This document shows positions 1-10,217 of a stretch of DNA of 64,000 bases, one piece after another. Positions within the stretch are counted from its first letter, which is position 1; every line of letters begins with the position of its first letter. The notes beneath the pieces are model-generated. The model did no database searches. It worked only from the letters and a program-made list of their open reading frames with translations, and was not told where the DNA came from. Origin of the DNA: Diploptera punctata (taxonomy: Eukaryota > Arthropoda > Insecta > Blattodea > Blaberidae); the NCBI GenBank assembly GCA_030220185.1, contig JASPKZ010001238.1:62001-126000 (forward strand). The letters run 5' to 3'. The position numbers were made by a program, and so were the translations under genes.

Positions 1-86
1 TGGCTCAGGATAGGGATGTATGGAGAGCTTATGTCCTCGCGGCCATGAACCCTACGGGTTCGATAGTGCCAGTGAGTTAGTTAGGA
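1..86 (+). mobile_element. NL-A LINE, 3'-terminal fragment
   Basis: The last bases of the NL-A family: the coding end (Q-D-R-D-x-W then a degraded RAAMNLRVR tail) followed by the family terminus gatagtgccagtgagttag. It matches the ends at 34279-34345 and 45139-45219. An extra base in the tail shifts the frame. The 5' part lies outside the window or is truncated. Confidence 0.8.
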
Positions 87-575
87 TGCAATATCTCATA
101 TGTAAAATAAAAGGCTGTAAATGCAAAAATATAAAACATTCAAGAATTTTAGGGTTAATAAATTCTACCTTCAAGCCACAGTTAGTCCAAAAACATTCTA
201 GACTAAAAGTGTATAAAACACTGACTCTTCCAACTCTTGTGTATGGTAGCGAAGTATGGACGTCGAAACAGAAGGATATACAGAGACTTAAATCTGCTGA
301 AATGAGATACCTTCGGAGAACTGCAGGATACACACTACTAGATCACAAAAAAATGAAGACATCTTAGAACAAATTGCACATGGGACCTTTAGAAAATAAA
401 AATTTCTGATTATAAGTCAAGATGGATGCAACATGTTCATCGAATGGAAGATCACAGAATACTCAAACAAATGTTAAGCTATCAACCTGCAGGGAGAGGA
501 AGACCAGGACGTCCACTCAATTGAGGCCGAAACAGGTCAACAAATGACCTAAATTCGTGAATGTACTATGATGAT
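87..575 (+). mobile_element. NL-E LINE, 3' fragment (thumb and C-terminus of RT ORF)
   Basis: Homologous to 61187-61710. It encodes the post-RT region with SRLKVYKTLTLPTLVYGSEV and a QRLKSAEMRYLRRTAGY motif, then the basic R-x-GRP C-terminal stretch. The reading frame breaks at about 366 and again near 400, and the GRPLKRLLDG part seen at 61613 is deleted here, so it is dead. The 3' end runs into a short GAT tract at 569-575. It abuts the NL-A tail directly. Confidence 0.8.
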
Positions 576-781
576 GGTGATGATATTCTCACTTGAACGA
601 TATTGTTTTCAACACGGTCGTCCCCATCACCGACAATGAGTTTTGTATTTATACACATCAATCAAACTAAAACAAGCTAACAAAAACTCATACTAATATC
701 GTATTTTGTTTCTTTTTTCTGAATAAGTTCATTGTGTAAGTTTCACTCAAATTTGAAGTATTTAGAGTTACATCAGTAATT

Positions 782-1529
782 GTGCAGAATCTTGTGTTAC
801 CACACTTCGATTATTGTGACATTATATATAATGATCTAAACTATGACTTGTCGCAGAGACTGCAGCGTGTTCATAATGCTTGCGTTCGATTCATTTTCAA
901 TATCCGCCGTTATGACCATATTTCCGAACACTTTAATAACCTCTCTTGGCTCCGTCTTACTGACAGACGTAAATTGCACTCTCTTTCACTACTTTTCAAG
1001 CTTCTGAATTCCTACATTCCTACTTACCTGGCGTCCAGATTTGAGAAGTTATCCTCTTACCACAATATTGACACTAGATCACAAGATAGCAGTCTGCTAA
1101 CAATTCTCTTCATAGCACTTCCTCCTATTCTACTTCCTTCACAGTAGCCTCTCCCGCTCCTGGAATCTCCTTCCTCAAGATATCAGGGGTTTCCGCACAC
1201 TTGGCACTTTTAAGTCACGCTTATACAGCTACCTGTTGTCTACTAATTAATTTTTCTCTATTTTCATTTAATTTTATACTATACTAGTTATCTTTTCCTC
1301 TGTTTTTTTATATATCTTGTACATATTATATATTTATTTTCGTTAAATTTAGAGTAAATCCACCGATACATTATAAATATTAATTGGTATTGTATTCATA
1401 ACTTGTAATCGTTTATATATATATATATATTGTAATTTAGATTTAAGACTATTTTTTTTGTTTGTATTTTTTTTAAACCTGGTTGAGTGGTAGACAAGGC
1501 CTTAAGGCCTTAACTCTGCCAGGTAAAAT
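782..1529 (+). mobile_element. NL-F LINE, 5'-truncated 3' end
   Basis: The coding part at 782-1250 gives the C-terminal region of a CR1/Jockey-group RT protein (LSQRLQRVHNACVRFIFNIR, then LTDRRKLHSLSLLFKLLNSY), frameshifted after about 1110 relative to the copy at 28427. The 3'UTR ends with a conserved block (ggttgagtgg...cttaaggccttaactctgcc) followed by aaaataaag and a TTA tract. The same terminus appears at 29047-29105, and related termini lie on the minus strand at 48645 and 15690. Confidence 0.85.
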
Positions 1530-1532
1530 AAA

Positions 1533-1609
<77 letters not shown>
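1530..1609. repeat. (TTA)n tail of NL-F
   Basis: About 27 uninterrupted TTA units directly after the NL-F 3' terminus. This position marks it as the retrotransposon's own 3' simple-repeat tail, since expanded. Confidence 0.9.
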
Positions 1610-1610
<1 letters not shown>

Positions 1611-1617
1611 AATGAAC

Positions 1618-2095
1618 CGTTTATCAAATATATAAAAATCAATTTTTCGTTTGTTTGTTCATATTCTATACGCGGCCATACCGTTGATCCGATTTCGATG
1701 CTTTTTTTTTTTTAATGTTCAGGAGATTCCTGGGATGAACATAGGCTATAAGAGAGTTGTGATACTCAACTCCTACACCCTTAAAATCACCCTTTGTAGT
1801 GAAAAACTTGAAATAAAGTCCCTATTTAGACGCTTAAATGGCTTACGCTGCCTAAACCATAACAAATACACCAAATTAATGTACACAGAATTGAATATCT
1901 TACAAAGCTCTACAAAAAAGTCCGGACAGCATATGTTTATCTTCTACGGATAACTCACAATAACCATTTTTATCTTTCATTGATGACAAGAAGATCGAGA
2001 TAAGTAGATTCCCGGGCAAGTATAACAGCGCACGGCTGGTGGTAAAAACACATTAACATTTATTTAGGATTAGCAGCGCACACCGGGTATTAGCA
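1618..2095 (+). repeat. dispersed repeat ending gggtattagc
   Basis: It begins near a 'cgtttgtttgttcatattc' segment, contains 'ccgttgatccgatttcgatg', and ends with 'agcagcgcacaccgggtattag'-like sequence. The element around 18.05-20.1 kb and the copy at 40.1-40.55 kb share this end style (gcaacgcacgccgggtatta). No protein motif seen. Confidence 0.45.
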
Positions 2096-2221
2096 GTTGA
2101 ACTATAAAATAATATGATCACTTCATTTGAACTATTCAGTAAACTACATATAATATTCATACTAACGAACTATTCACTCTGAAAACTCAATTTTTCAAGA
2201 TTATTATTACTGTTATTATTA

Positions 2222-2258
<37 letters not shown>

Positions 2259-2895
2259 TATTAAATGAAGGACGTGCTTGTGAAACGTACGGTATTGTGT
2301 GTTAGTATAAAAGTCATTAATACAATAATGGGACGAAGAAGACACGTGTAGGATGGATGGAACAGTTGAAGGTGACATACCTGCAGCTACACGCCCTCTG
2401 ACACTTCATTCAAAACAAAAAACTTACGTAATTCCTGCTCAAGTCAAGAATATTGCATTCTTCAAATGTCGCATTTATTTTTCTACCCTACTAAATACGT
2501 ACAGGGTGTTTCAATTGTGGTCAAAATTATGGAGAAGATAGAGGAATGAAAACTGGGGTTTTTTGAGATAGAGAACCTAGTTCATGTATTGAACCAAGAA
2601 TGAATACTCTAACGAACCCACTACTTGTGCCCGGCATAATGCAGGTTGACGGATGAGCTGAGATGAAGCCATACTGTTAAAGTTCTGTGATGTACTAGGA
2701 CTAGGCCTGTTACACCATCAGAGGGGTAAATTATATGAATGGAAAGGATGACATGAACATGGAAAAGTGATAGAATGAAGTCTCTCACTGACTGGCCGGA
2801 GTGCTGGTGCGGCGGAAAATTGATTTTTGGTAATACGAGTAATCATTGCCAAAATTATAACTTTTAGATGCACAAGTAATAAAATCAAAATAAAA
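2096..2895. other. no gene; ATT tract and a lone mariner-like end
   Basis: 2202-2254 is an impure (ATT)n tract. At 2508 a 'tacagggtgtttcaattg' start resembles a Tc1/mariner terminus, but no matching right end was found. The rest shows no feature I recognise. Confidence 0.4.
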
Positions 2896-2897
2896 AT

Positions 2898-3409
2898 TTA
2901 TCTTCTTCTTCTTCTTCACGGTTTAGGCTTATTTACTAGCCTGTTCCGCCTCCAAATTGCTGCTCTTTCCATCTTTTCTTTGGTCTTCCCAAACTTCTTC
3001 TTCCTCGTGGTGAATAGCTGTATGCTGCTATTGGTATTCTATTCTCAGTCATCCTTGCCAAGTGTTCTTTCCAGTTTGTTCTGTGTTTCTCTATTGTTGT
3101 GTTTAATTCCTCTACTTTCAGTTGTTGTCTTATTTCTGTGTTGTGTTTTTTGTCTGTTCTTTGATACCCTGCTATTGGTTTGAGGAATCTCATTTCAGCA
3201 GCTTGTATTCTGGCAGATTGTTGTGTTGTCACTATCCATGTTTCGGATCCATAAGTAATAATAGGCACTGCCATTGTCTTGTATAATTTCATTATAGAGT
3301 CTTTCCTGGCTATGTTTCAAAGTTATTTTTAGTGTTCCTGTTATATAATTAAACTTATTTAGTTTGTTATTTATATCTGTCTCCGCTGTGTGAGATATTT
3401 CGCAACCTA
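2898..3409 (-). mobile_element. NL-C LINE, 3' part (RT C-terminus)
   Basis: On the minus strand it encodes LYKTMAVPIITYGSETW, then SARIQAAEMRFLKPIAGYQR and the NRIPIAAYSYSPRGRRSLGR end typical of LINE post-RT regions. The family terminus carries a (GAA)n tail, seen here as tcttcttcttcttc at 2900-2916. It is the continuation of 3772-4460; SINE-B splits the two halves. Confidence 0.85.
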
Positions 3410-3757
3410 AAAAAAAAACTCCTGGCGCGACAGGCCTACAAGGTCCTTAGCCTACCAGCCGGCTGCTGGCCTCACATCCAGATGTGTCAATCACAGAAGT
3501 AGATGATGATCAGCCAGTGTAGGGGTGACATGTAGTCAGCATGTCGAGTCCCCCAACCGTTATAGCTGGTTTTCTCAACCTGGAGCCGCTACTTATTGTA
3601 GCTACCCAACTGCTTCACGATGCTGGGTGGGCACCGGTCCCATACTGGCCGAAATACCATGAGAAAATTTCTTCCCCCATGGAGACTCGAACCAGCGCAA
3701 GTCCCGTAGCTCTGCGCCAAGGCTTCCTGCCTTAACCACTCAGCTACGGCGCGGGAC
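3410..3757 (-). mobile_element. SINE-B (tRNA-Leu/Ser-like head), inserted in NL-C
   Basis: The minus strand starts with a tRNA-like head (box A tagccgagtgg; box B ggttcgagtct) and ends gcgccaggagt plus a T run. It is flanked by an exact 14-bp target-site duplication tatttcgcaaccta at 3396-3409 and 3758-3771. Full-length, 348 bp. Relatives lie at 13262-13616 and 40569-40910. Not a tRNA gene: the acceptor stem and 3' half do not fold as a tRNA, and the body is shared among copies. Confidence 0.92.
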
Positions 3758-3771
3758 TATTTCGCAACCTA

Positions 3772-4460
3772 GGAAGTTATATCTTACCACTTGTTCTATT
3801 GGTTTATTTACTAATATTATCTTTGTCCGAACTGGATGAGCGCCCTTGAAGGCCATTGTTTTTTATTTTTGTGAGGATATTTCCATGTTGTATTTTTTTA
3901 TACTTCATTTAGTTTATATGGAATTCTTTGTAGTTCGTCTTCTGTTTTTGCTATTAAAATCTGGTCATCTGCAAAGGCTACTGTTTTCATTACTACATTT
4001 CCTAAGTTAATTCCCCCAGTCGTTATTTGCTTCCATGATCTTATCATGTCGTCGAAATAAATGTTAAAAGAGTGGTTGATAGTGGACAACCTTGTCTAAC
4101 TCCTCCTGTTATATGTATTGGTTCCCTTTGATTTATTTTTATTTTTGTTTTCTTAATTACTGCTATCAAGTGTAGTGGAATTCCTTTTTCACTTAATATG
4201 TTCCATAATTTTGGTCTAGACACTTTATCAAAGTCTTCTTATAATCTATAAAGAGGATGTGCGTCTCTAAGTTGAATTCTCTTCGCTTCTCTATTATTTG
4301 TTTTAAAGTGAATACGTTGTCTGTGCAGCTTCTTCCTTTCCTAAAACCTGTCTGCTCTTCTGATATCATTGCGTCCAAAGGCTTCTCAAAACTAGGGTAC
4401 TTTTCAAGCGATTTTATTATTACGCCTATTGTTATGTACAGTAGCAAAAGCTGAATTCTA
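3772..4460 (-). mobile_element. NL-C LINE, RT palm fragment (pseudogene)
   Basis: The minus strand reads reverse-transcriptase fingers and palm: EEQTGFRKGRSCTDNVFTL near 4365-4310, FIDYKK near 4230 (the usual following AFD is degraded), and the catalytic FADDQ at about 3962-3979. Frames are broken between these blocks. The 5' end is truncated near 4460. Confidence 0.85.
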
Positions 4461-4584
4461 ACAGAAAAGGCTATAGCGCGTGTATCTACCTAGGAAATAA
4501 AAATTTGATGGTGAATATGGTCCATATGCATTTTTAAATCTACATACAGTTGATGCACAGTACCATTATATTCTCATTTATTTT

Positions 4585-4918
4585 ATAAAATCTGGAGGTT
4601 CCTTTGCGCAAGCAGACGCTTGTCTCTCATCGCTGGGGTCTCGAGATCGTGTCTCGGTCACTCCATGTGCGTTTCGTGGTGGACGAAGCGGAGCGTGGGC
4701 AGGTTTTTCTCGGGGTTTCTCCCGTTTTCCCCTGCCACAAATTTTATTCCACCATTTCTCCACACTCATCTAAATCCATTTGGTTTCATTTCATTCATCT
4801 GCCCCTGTGACGGTGTGTCAACAGTGGTCGGCCGGCAGCCTTGTTGTTCACAGACCTCTATAAATATAGGGGCTTCATCTCATCTCATTCCACGACCCGA
4901 CCCTGAGTTTGACACGAC
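4585..4918 (+). mobile_element. SINE-D (tRNA-derived)
   Basis: The head 'gcgcaagcagacgcttgtct' with 'cgctggggtctcgagatcg' matches the copy at 33415-33535, where box A reads tggcgcaagcgg. The body contains 'cgtttcgtggtggacg' and ends in a 'tcatctcatctcattcc' stretch. Length is about 330 bp. Box B is poorly preserved here. Confidence 0.65.
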
Positions 4919-4961
4919 TTGAGGATATTTGTATTTGTATTTATATTTTCTGGATTTTTAG

Positions 4962-5275
4962 GACGGAAAAAATCCAAGGAGCAAGTCCTCCGGGAGGGAC
5001 TTTAAGCCGTGGGCCCAAGTCTGAAGATTTTCAGGCTCGTAAAAAATTCTTAAGCCTGAATGAAAATGCTTCTAAGCAAAATTTACCGAATTTTCCCGTC
5101 CTAGTACTACCTTGGTTTCCTAGATGTCAGTATGAGGCGTAACGCTGACCACGGACAACTCAAATGACATCTATGTGAAAACAAGTGTAACTAAATTAGT
5201 ATGGTTCAAATTCTTCCTTCTAGGGGGAGAGCGCCTAAATCTCTGTAAAGGGAAAACATGGGCTTACAATACAAT
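4962..5275 (+). mobile_element. SINE-E body, head missing
   Basis: It matches 26670-26985 in reverse complement, including 'ggagcaagtcctccgggagg', 'gaccacggacaactcaaatg' and the end 'acatgggcttacaa'. The tRNA-like head is absent, so the copy is truncated at the 5' end. The 3' side runs into an 'aatacaatac' stretch. Confidence 0.8.
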
Positions 5276-5705
5276 ACAATTTTCTAAAATCTGTCTTATA
5301 CTAAAAAATCTGATCTGTTGTAGATCTCTCTATTCTAAATCCATATTGATGATGTACTATTATGTAATCAATGTAGGTAGTAAATCAGCTTACTAATGTA
5401 TAAAAAAGGTAATAAAATCTTTACGAATAAACTTGGGAATGTAGTTAAGAGGACAACTGTAATAAAAGATGTGACAGGATCTACGTGGCCTTGGAAATGT
5501 CCAGTTGGCCTCACATAATTTACACGTCTATCGATTAGTTACTCGCCGGACACCAAATACAGACACTATAAACTTTATATTTATTTCAAACACAATATTT
5601 TTCTAGTTGTCACTCTTTGACCTTGGAATAAACATCTCTACATACTTGGAGTTAGCTTCCATGGCGACATAAATGTTTACAACAATTGAATGATGGGACA
5701 TTTCC
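5276..5705. other. no recognisable feature
   Basis: AT-rich unique-looking sequence. No long reading frame, no repeat shared with the rest of the window, no RNA-like structure noticed. Confidence 0.5.
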
Positions 5706-5790
5706 CCTACCCATTTCATTTACGCAGTTTAACCGTTAAATTGGCAATGCATCCTATAGGATACATCAGTTGGTTTTAATTAACTTGATC
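5706..5790 (-). repeat. dispersed repeat with palindrome tcctatagga
   Basis: The reverse complement contains 'accaactgatgtatcctata' followed by 'caatttaacggttaa'. The same blocks recur at 62398-62445, and the second block recurs at the right flank of the Jockey element (13241-13254). This is one end of the repeat family that the Jockey element invaded. Confidence 0.5.
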
Positions 5791-6517
5791 TTCTTCTTCT
5801 TCTTCTTCCTTCCTTCCAAGTATTAGGCCAAGGCCTGTTACGATCCTATAGAAAATTTTCCCTCCAGCGTTTCATAGGACGGCCCAGTGATATTCGTCCT
5901 CTTGGTATATAATTATAAACAGCTTTGGGGATCCGATTTGAACTCATTCTTTCAAGATGGTGTTTCCAATTTAGTTGGTACTGTTTAATATATTCCAAAA
6001 TTGGCGTAGTCTTCAATTCTTTTAAGATATCGGTGTTCCTTTTCCGATCCCATCTGGTGTAACCCGCTGTTCTGTGCATGAATCTCATTTCACAAGCCGT
6101 TATTCTGCTTTCATGCTGTCTTTTTAGTGGCCAAGCTTCACTACCATAGGTCAACACTGGTCTAGTCAAAGTGTTATATAAACGTAATCTGGTGTTTTTT
6201 TTTGTACAAGGGATGGTTTCATAACTTGATTAATAATTCCCAAACTTTTATTATAACTAGTAATTTTTCAGGGATATCCTTTTCATCCCAGATAGAGAGA
6301 TAATATCCAAGATATTTAAATTGATTAGATCTCTCTAAAATTTTATTCTGGAGACAGAATTTACTTTGTATGGGGTCCTTCCCATAAAATGCCATAATTT
6401 TAGTTTTGTTAATTGATATTTCCATATTAAATTTGGCAACAATTTTTTGTAAATTATAAATTGATCGTTGCAAATCATTTTCGGAAAGTGCCAGAAGAGC
6501 TAAATCGTCTGCAGAAA
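5791..6517 (-). mobile_element. NL-B LINE, RT palm to 3' end
   Basis: On the minus strand an SADDL catalytic block at about 6499-6510 is followed by NKTKIMAFYGKDPIQSK and then RPVLTYGSEAWPLKRQ, ITACEMRFMHRTAGYTRWDR and PRGRISLGRPMKRW. The frame breaks between about 6219 and 6170. The 3' end carries a (AAG)n tail (cttcttcttcttcttcc at 5791-5810). Close relatives are 19241-20068 and 51195-51706. Confidence 0.85.
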
Positions 6518-6628
6518 GGCTATAAGATGGCAGCCCCATCACTGGTCTTGCCTTCCTTTGGCCAGCAACCAATCGAAGGAACTATTATTATGCTTTCAAG
6601 TCTTATACGAGAATTACCCGGAAGGATC
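6518..6628 (+). repeat. 111-bp conserved segment, unknown nature
   Basis: Almost identical, in opposite orientation, to 45448-45557. One frame reads KMAAPSLVLPSFGQQPIEG, but nothing shows it is translated. It touches NL-B here and an NL-B 3' end at 45 kb, in the opposite orientation relative to NL-B. I do not recognise it. Confidence 0.6.
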
Positions 6629-6868
6629 AAACTAATTAACTTTATATTTTTATTAATTAAATCAGAATAAACCACTTAAATGTGAGAACAATTATACACC
6701 CTTTTCCAAAATGATGGACGGAGTTTTAAGTAGTTGATATAGCTTTACAAAAGAAATTGAATGCGTGATTATTTGCTATAATGAAAGAAAAACTGTGAAA
6801 GTTTCATATCGTGTGCGCAGTAATTTGTTTCTTGTCATTATTACGTCGTCAGCGTTCAATTTGTGAAA

Positions 6869-7329
6869 ATGGCGATTCATTTACAGAAGTCATTCTGTGT
6901 GTTGCAATTTGCGAGGTCTGGTTCCATTGCTGCAGTGCAGCGAGCTTTCCGACAGCAATTTGGAATTGATCCTCCGACAGACAAAAATTATCAATTGATG
7001 GTATAAACAGTTAGAAACAACTAGATGTATCTGTAAAAGGAAAAGTCCAGGACGAACACCAAATGACGCGTCGGTCCGGATGAAATAATTCATTCCCATA
7101 GCCTCCACGATCTCCCGATCTCACACCTTGTGATTTCTTCCTGTGGGGGTATGTGAAGGACCGTGTGTTCGTACCAGCACTTCCGGTCGACCTTCCAGAC
7201 TTCAGAAGAAGGATTGTTGCTGCTGTTGAATCCATTACTCAAAATATGCTGACCAAGGTTTGGGAGGAATTCGACTATCGGCTATATGTGCGCCTGGTGA
7301 TGAAAGGTGCTCACATCGAACACTTATAA
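6869..7329 (+). pseudogene. mariner-like transposase, both ends kept, middle deleted
   Basis: An ATG at 6869 opens a helix-turn-helix N-terminus (KSFCVLQFARSGSIAAVQRA, then FRQQFGIDPPT) of the type found in insect mariner-like transposases. Stops and frameshifts follow near 7003-7090. A second readable block at about 7106-7329 gives PPRSPDLTPCDFFLWG, whose PDL aspartate corresponds to the third catalytic acidic residue of the DDE/D triad, and runs to a TAA at 7327. The first two catalytic aspartates lie in the deleted middle, so no enzyme could be made. The two ends argue for one ancestral gene with an internal deletion, not two fragments. Confidence 0.82.
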
Positions 7330-7389
7330 AGTATGTTACGAAAACTCGAAGAGCTTCTCTTTAATCCTATGTAACTTTTGTTCTTTTAT

Positions 7390-7722
7390 ATATATATCCA
7401 TCCATAGTAATTCTGCCCGAAGGCAGGTCCTTCACTGCAATCATAGCATTTTCATGCTATGCTTGCAGCTTTGCTAGGGAATTGTGTAGGTGTGGTAGCT
7501 TCCCATTGCTTTCCACATCGGTGAAGGATGGTGATGATAATGATAAGGATGATGTCCATATGATTTCGGGGCCGTTTGGGCCTTAAAGTTTTCCTGACAT
7601 TTGTCTTACAGGTGAGGAAAAACGCCGATAAAAACCTCACCCAGAAAAACTGCCCCAACCGGGGATCGAACCTGAGCCCGCTGCGTGACAAGGCAGCACG
7701 CTACCTCGAGACCACAGCGGTG

Positions 7723-7727
<5 letters not shown>
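7390..7727 (-). mobile_element. SINE-C (tRNA-derived) inside the mariner
   Basis: The minus strand starts gtccaccgctgtggtctcg, has a box-B-like ggttcgatccccgg, and ends in 'ctatggatgga'. The internal palindrome 'gcatagcatgaaaatgctat' is a family hallmark. The insertion lies in a TA tract that now flanks both sides (7385-7394; 7726-7775). Confidence 0.88.

Positions 7728-7775
<48 letters not shown>
7726..7775. repeat. (TA)n microsatellite
   Basis: About 24 TA units at the head side of SINE-C. Confidence 0.9.
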
Positions 7776-7777
<2 letters not shown>

Positions 7778-7835
7778 CATGTAAAGGAAATTAAGTAATT
7801 TTGAAACACCGTCCATAATTTTGGAACATCCTGTA

Positions 7836-7916
7836 CAATATACCTAATAATAACAGTTATATAAGATTCCGTTTTCACTGCGGTCCGCCACACTCAAATA
7901 ACTTACACAATAAATT
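7836..7916 (+). repeat. left flank of the Jockey insertion: dispersed repeat
   Basis: Matches 62232-62310 in reverse complement, sharing 'ccgttttcactgcggtccgc'. The match resumes after the Jockey element at 13229-13254, so this is the target sequence that was split. Confidence 0.75.
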
Positions 7917-7928
7917 TCTGTTTTGCTA
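7917..7928 (+). repeat. target-site duplication, left copy
   Basis: TCTGTTTTGCTA, repeated exactly at 13229-13240 on the other side of the Jockey element. Confidence 0.88.
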
Positions 7929-8450
7929 TCAGCTTACGGCAGTGAAACAGTGAAGTCAAGTCAAGGCATCCTAGATTCATCGAGTACGTAAACTTTCCTG
8001 TTGGCGGTAACGTCAGCTCTTGTTACTGGTAGTAAGGATCACCGACGAGCCAACGCGAACTGGTGGACAACCTGTGGCCAACCTTGGCGTCTTGAACGCT
8101 ACTGCTCGGGCTTTTGCCTCTCTCTACTCCAAGTTGCAGATTGAAATTATTATTTTCTTCTGATTGCTGGCTGAAAATAGTGAATTGGTGAATAGTGTTG
8201 TGCAGCGTGTCGCTTTTTTCCGGGTGGGGCCTGGCGGCCACACCCATTAAAGAGTATTCAGTGTTTTTCAGTGAAATTTTTTCAGTGTTGTGTTTATACA
8301 GTGGTGTTTGGTTCCTGCAAAGCAACTCTATTAACTGCGAGTGCTTTGTTAAGCCTTGTCTACTGGCTTATTGTGTTCAGTTTTTAGTTCAGTTCAATCA
8401 AGCCAAGTGCTAGTGTAGTAATAAGTAATTAGTGCTGAACAGTCTTTACC
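7929..8450 (+). promoter_or_regulatory. 5'UTR of the Jockey element, expected to hold the internal promoter
   Basis: 522 bp between the left target duplication and the ORF1 ATG. Jockey-type elements carry an internal RNA polymerase II promoter at the 5' end; that is family knowledge, and I cannot point to a specific initiator or downstream element here. The segment is richer in GC than its surroundings around 8040-8110 and 8210-8250. Confidence 0.45.
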
Positions 8451-10194
8451 ATGGCTGCTTCACTAAAAAGCGTGAGTGCCGAGCAGGCTATGGACCTTGA
8501 GTATGAGGAGCCCTCGGCCTACGAACTTTGGGATACTGCGCTCAAAAAATTTGAGAGATACGTAGTTAATCAAAAATTTCCATCTGAATCAAAATACCTA
8601 GCAGTAGCTAGCGAGGTGCGTGGTGCCCTCGTTATAGTTATCAATTTCATAAGCACGTTCCCAAAGTTCGGTCAGTCCGAATTTGCTCGTGATGTTACAC
8701 ATGATTGCCTAAAAAGATTAAGTGAGATTAAGCTCAATATGAAATCTAACCAAGATTATTTTGAAAAAATGCTTCATGAATTGAAAACAATACTTATGGA
8801 ACTTCCTGTATCCTGTTTTTTCACAGGTGCAGATCAAATTCCTATAGCGAATACAGAATATGTACCTGAACCTAAAAAGATTAAAACACATGAGAAAGAG
8901 AAACCATCCCAAAATAGTTCAAATGATAACATGAATACAATTTCAAATAAAGAGAAACCATCCCAAAATAATTCAAAAGATAACATGAATACAGTTTCAA
9001 ATAAAGAGAAACCATCCACAAATAAGGCAACTACGGTCACATCACGACAAAATGAGGTGTCGACTGTGCCAGTGCAAAATAGATTTTCAATTTTATCCGA
9101 ATTACCGGATTCAATGGACACTGTCGACCCTCAGGCTCCTCAACCTGGACCGTCACGGGACAAGCAGACTACAGCAGCTACCAGGCGTAGTAACCAACCG
9201 TCCAGGGAGCCTCAAGTAATGCCGCAGCCGAAAAGGGAACCACGCCCACCACCCATAACGGTGATTGGACATGGTGACCTTTTCAGGATGAATAGGGAAT
9301 TAAAAGGAAAATTCGAAAAAGACGTAAAAAGTAGTTAAAACCCAGGACGGTTTGAGATACTACGCTACCTCGGAGGCAGACTTTCATCTACTCAAAGAGT
9401 ACTTTAAAAATGCAAAGAAAGAATTTTATACATTTCAACTCAAAAAAGATCTGCCTCTGAGGGCTGTTCTAAAGAGGCTTCCCTCCAGCATCACTGCTGA
9501 TGAAGTCAAGGAAGAACTTAAAGAACTAGAATATCCAATAATATCGGTAAAGCAAATCACCAAAAAAGAAGGAGAAGTTTATACTCCCTTACCATTATAC
9601 ATCCTGGAACTTCAGAACAATGATGCTGGTAGAGAAATATATAACTTAAACCGCCTCTGTTTGACAGTGGTGGCTGTGGAACCATACAGACCTAGAGCTG
9701 GCATGAAGCAGTGCTTCAGATGCCAGAAGTTTAACCATACTTTCATGGGGTGTTCCTTGACCCCATCTTGCGTAATTTGCGCTGGTACTCATAGTCATCG
9801 TGAGTGTCCGGTGAGAACCGCGGCACTCACGGACAAGAGCCTGCTGAAGTGCGCGAACTGTGGGGAAAAGGGACATCCCGCTTCCTACCGGGGTTGTGAA
9901 GCCTATAAGAAAGCAAAAGAGATTTATGAAAAAAGAAAACCAAACCAAAGTCCAACAACCCCGGCGTCCCAACCTCGAACTTTCACAACAAAATCTGTTA
10001 ATCCTACAGTCTCATATAGTTCTATGGTAAATTCTGGCATCACAGTTAAACCTACTGCAGGCACTGTCCCACGTCAGCCAGGGTCTGTGGCTGCTATACC
10101 AATGACGGATCAGGGACAACAACTTTTCCATAACATTCAGCCTCTGCTGAGTGGTCTGTCGACACCTATGGAGAAGGTTTGTGTTCCTGACTAA
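8451..10194 (+). pseudogene. Jockey ORF1, gag-like RNA-binding protein (one frameshift)
   Basis: This is the nucleic-acid-binding ORF1 protein of Jockey LINEs, which packages the element RNA. The ATG at 8451 sits in the context 'accatgg' and opens 295 codons (8451-9338) ending KDVKSS-stop. A one-base shift in the A-rich run near 9325-9336 moves the continuing frame, which then runs without a stop to 10194; together about 580 residues. The N-terminal half is charged and holds a short internal repeat (EKPSQN-type, about residues 145-185). The second half has a domain preceding the knuckles (LRAVLKRLPSS onward) and then three zinc knuckles: CFRCQKFNHTFMGC (CX2CX4HX4C, about 9712-9753), CVICAGTHSHREC (about 9769-9807) and CANCGEKGHPASYRGC (CX2CX4HX6C, about 9850-9897). 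This triple arrangement is diagnostic for Jockey-group gag. It ends 23 bp before ORF2. There is no ATG in the second segment that could make it a separate gene, so a frameshifted single ORF is the best reading. Confidence 0.9.
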
Positions 10195-10217
10195 CCTGGT
10201 GAACTCATGTTTCGGAG

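Larger units (their letters stand above)
6695..7835 (+). mobile_element. internally deleted mariner-like transposon with SINE-C inside
   Basis: The terminal inverted repeats are about 37 bp: left tacacccttttccaaaatg at 6695, right end tccataattttggaacatcc running to 7835. They are imperfect but align throughout. TA occurs at both outer ends, as expected for Tc1/mariner. Subtracting SINE-C and its flanking TA tract leaves about 750 bp, shorter than an autonomous mariner (about 1.3 kb). Confidence 0.8.

Noticed and set aside
2353..2541. Small plus-strand frame
   Set aside because: No motif, no conservation visible, composition like its surroundings.
8718..9121. Minus-strand open frames over the Jockey ORF1
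   Set aside because: Antisense shadows of ORF1; the zinc knuckles and the ORF2 order fix the plus strand.
9352..10194. Separate gene starting at 9352
   Set aside because: It begins with TTG and no ATG, and completes the gag domain order; a frameshift in one ORF1 is simpler.
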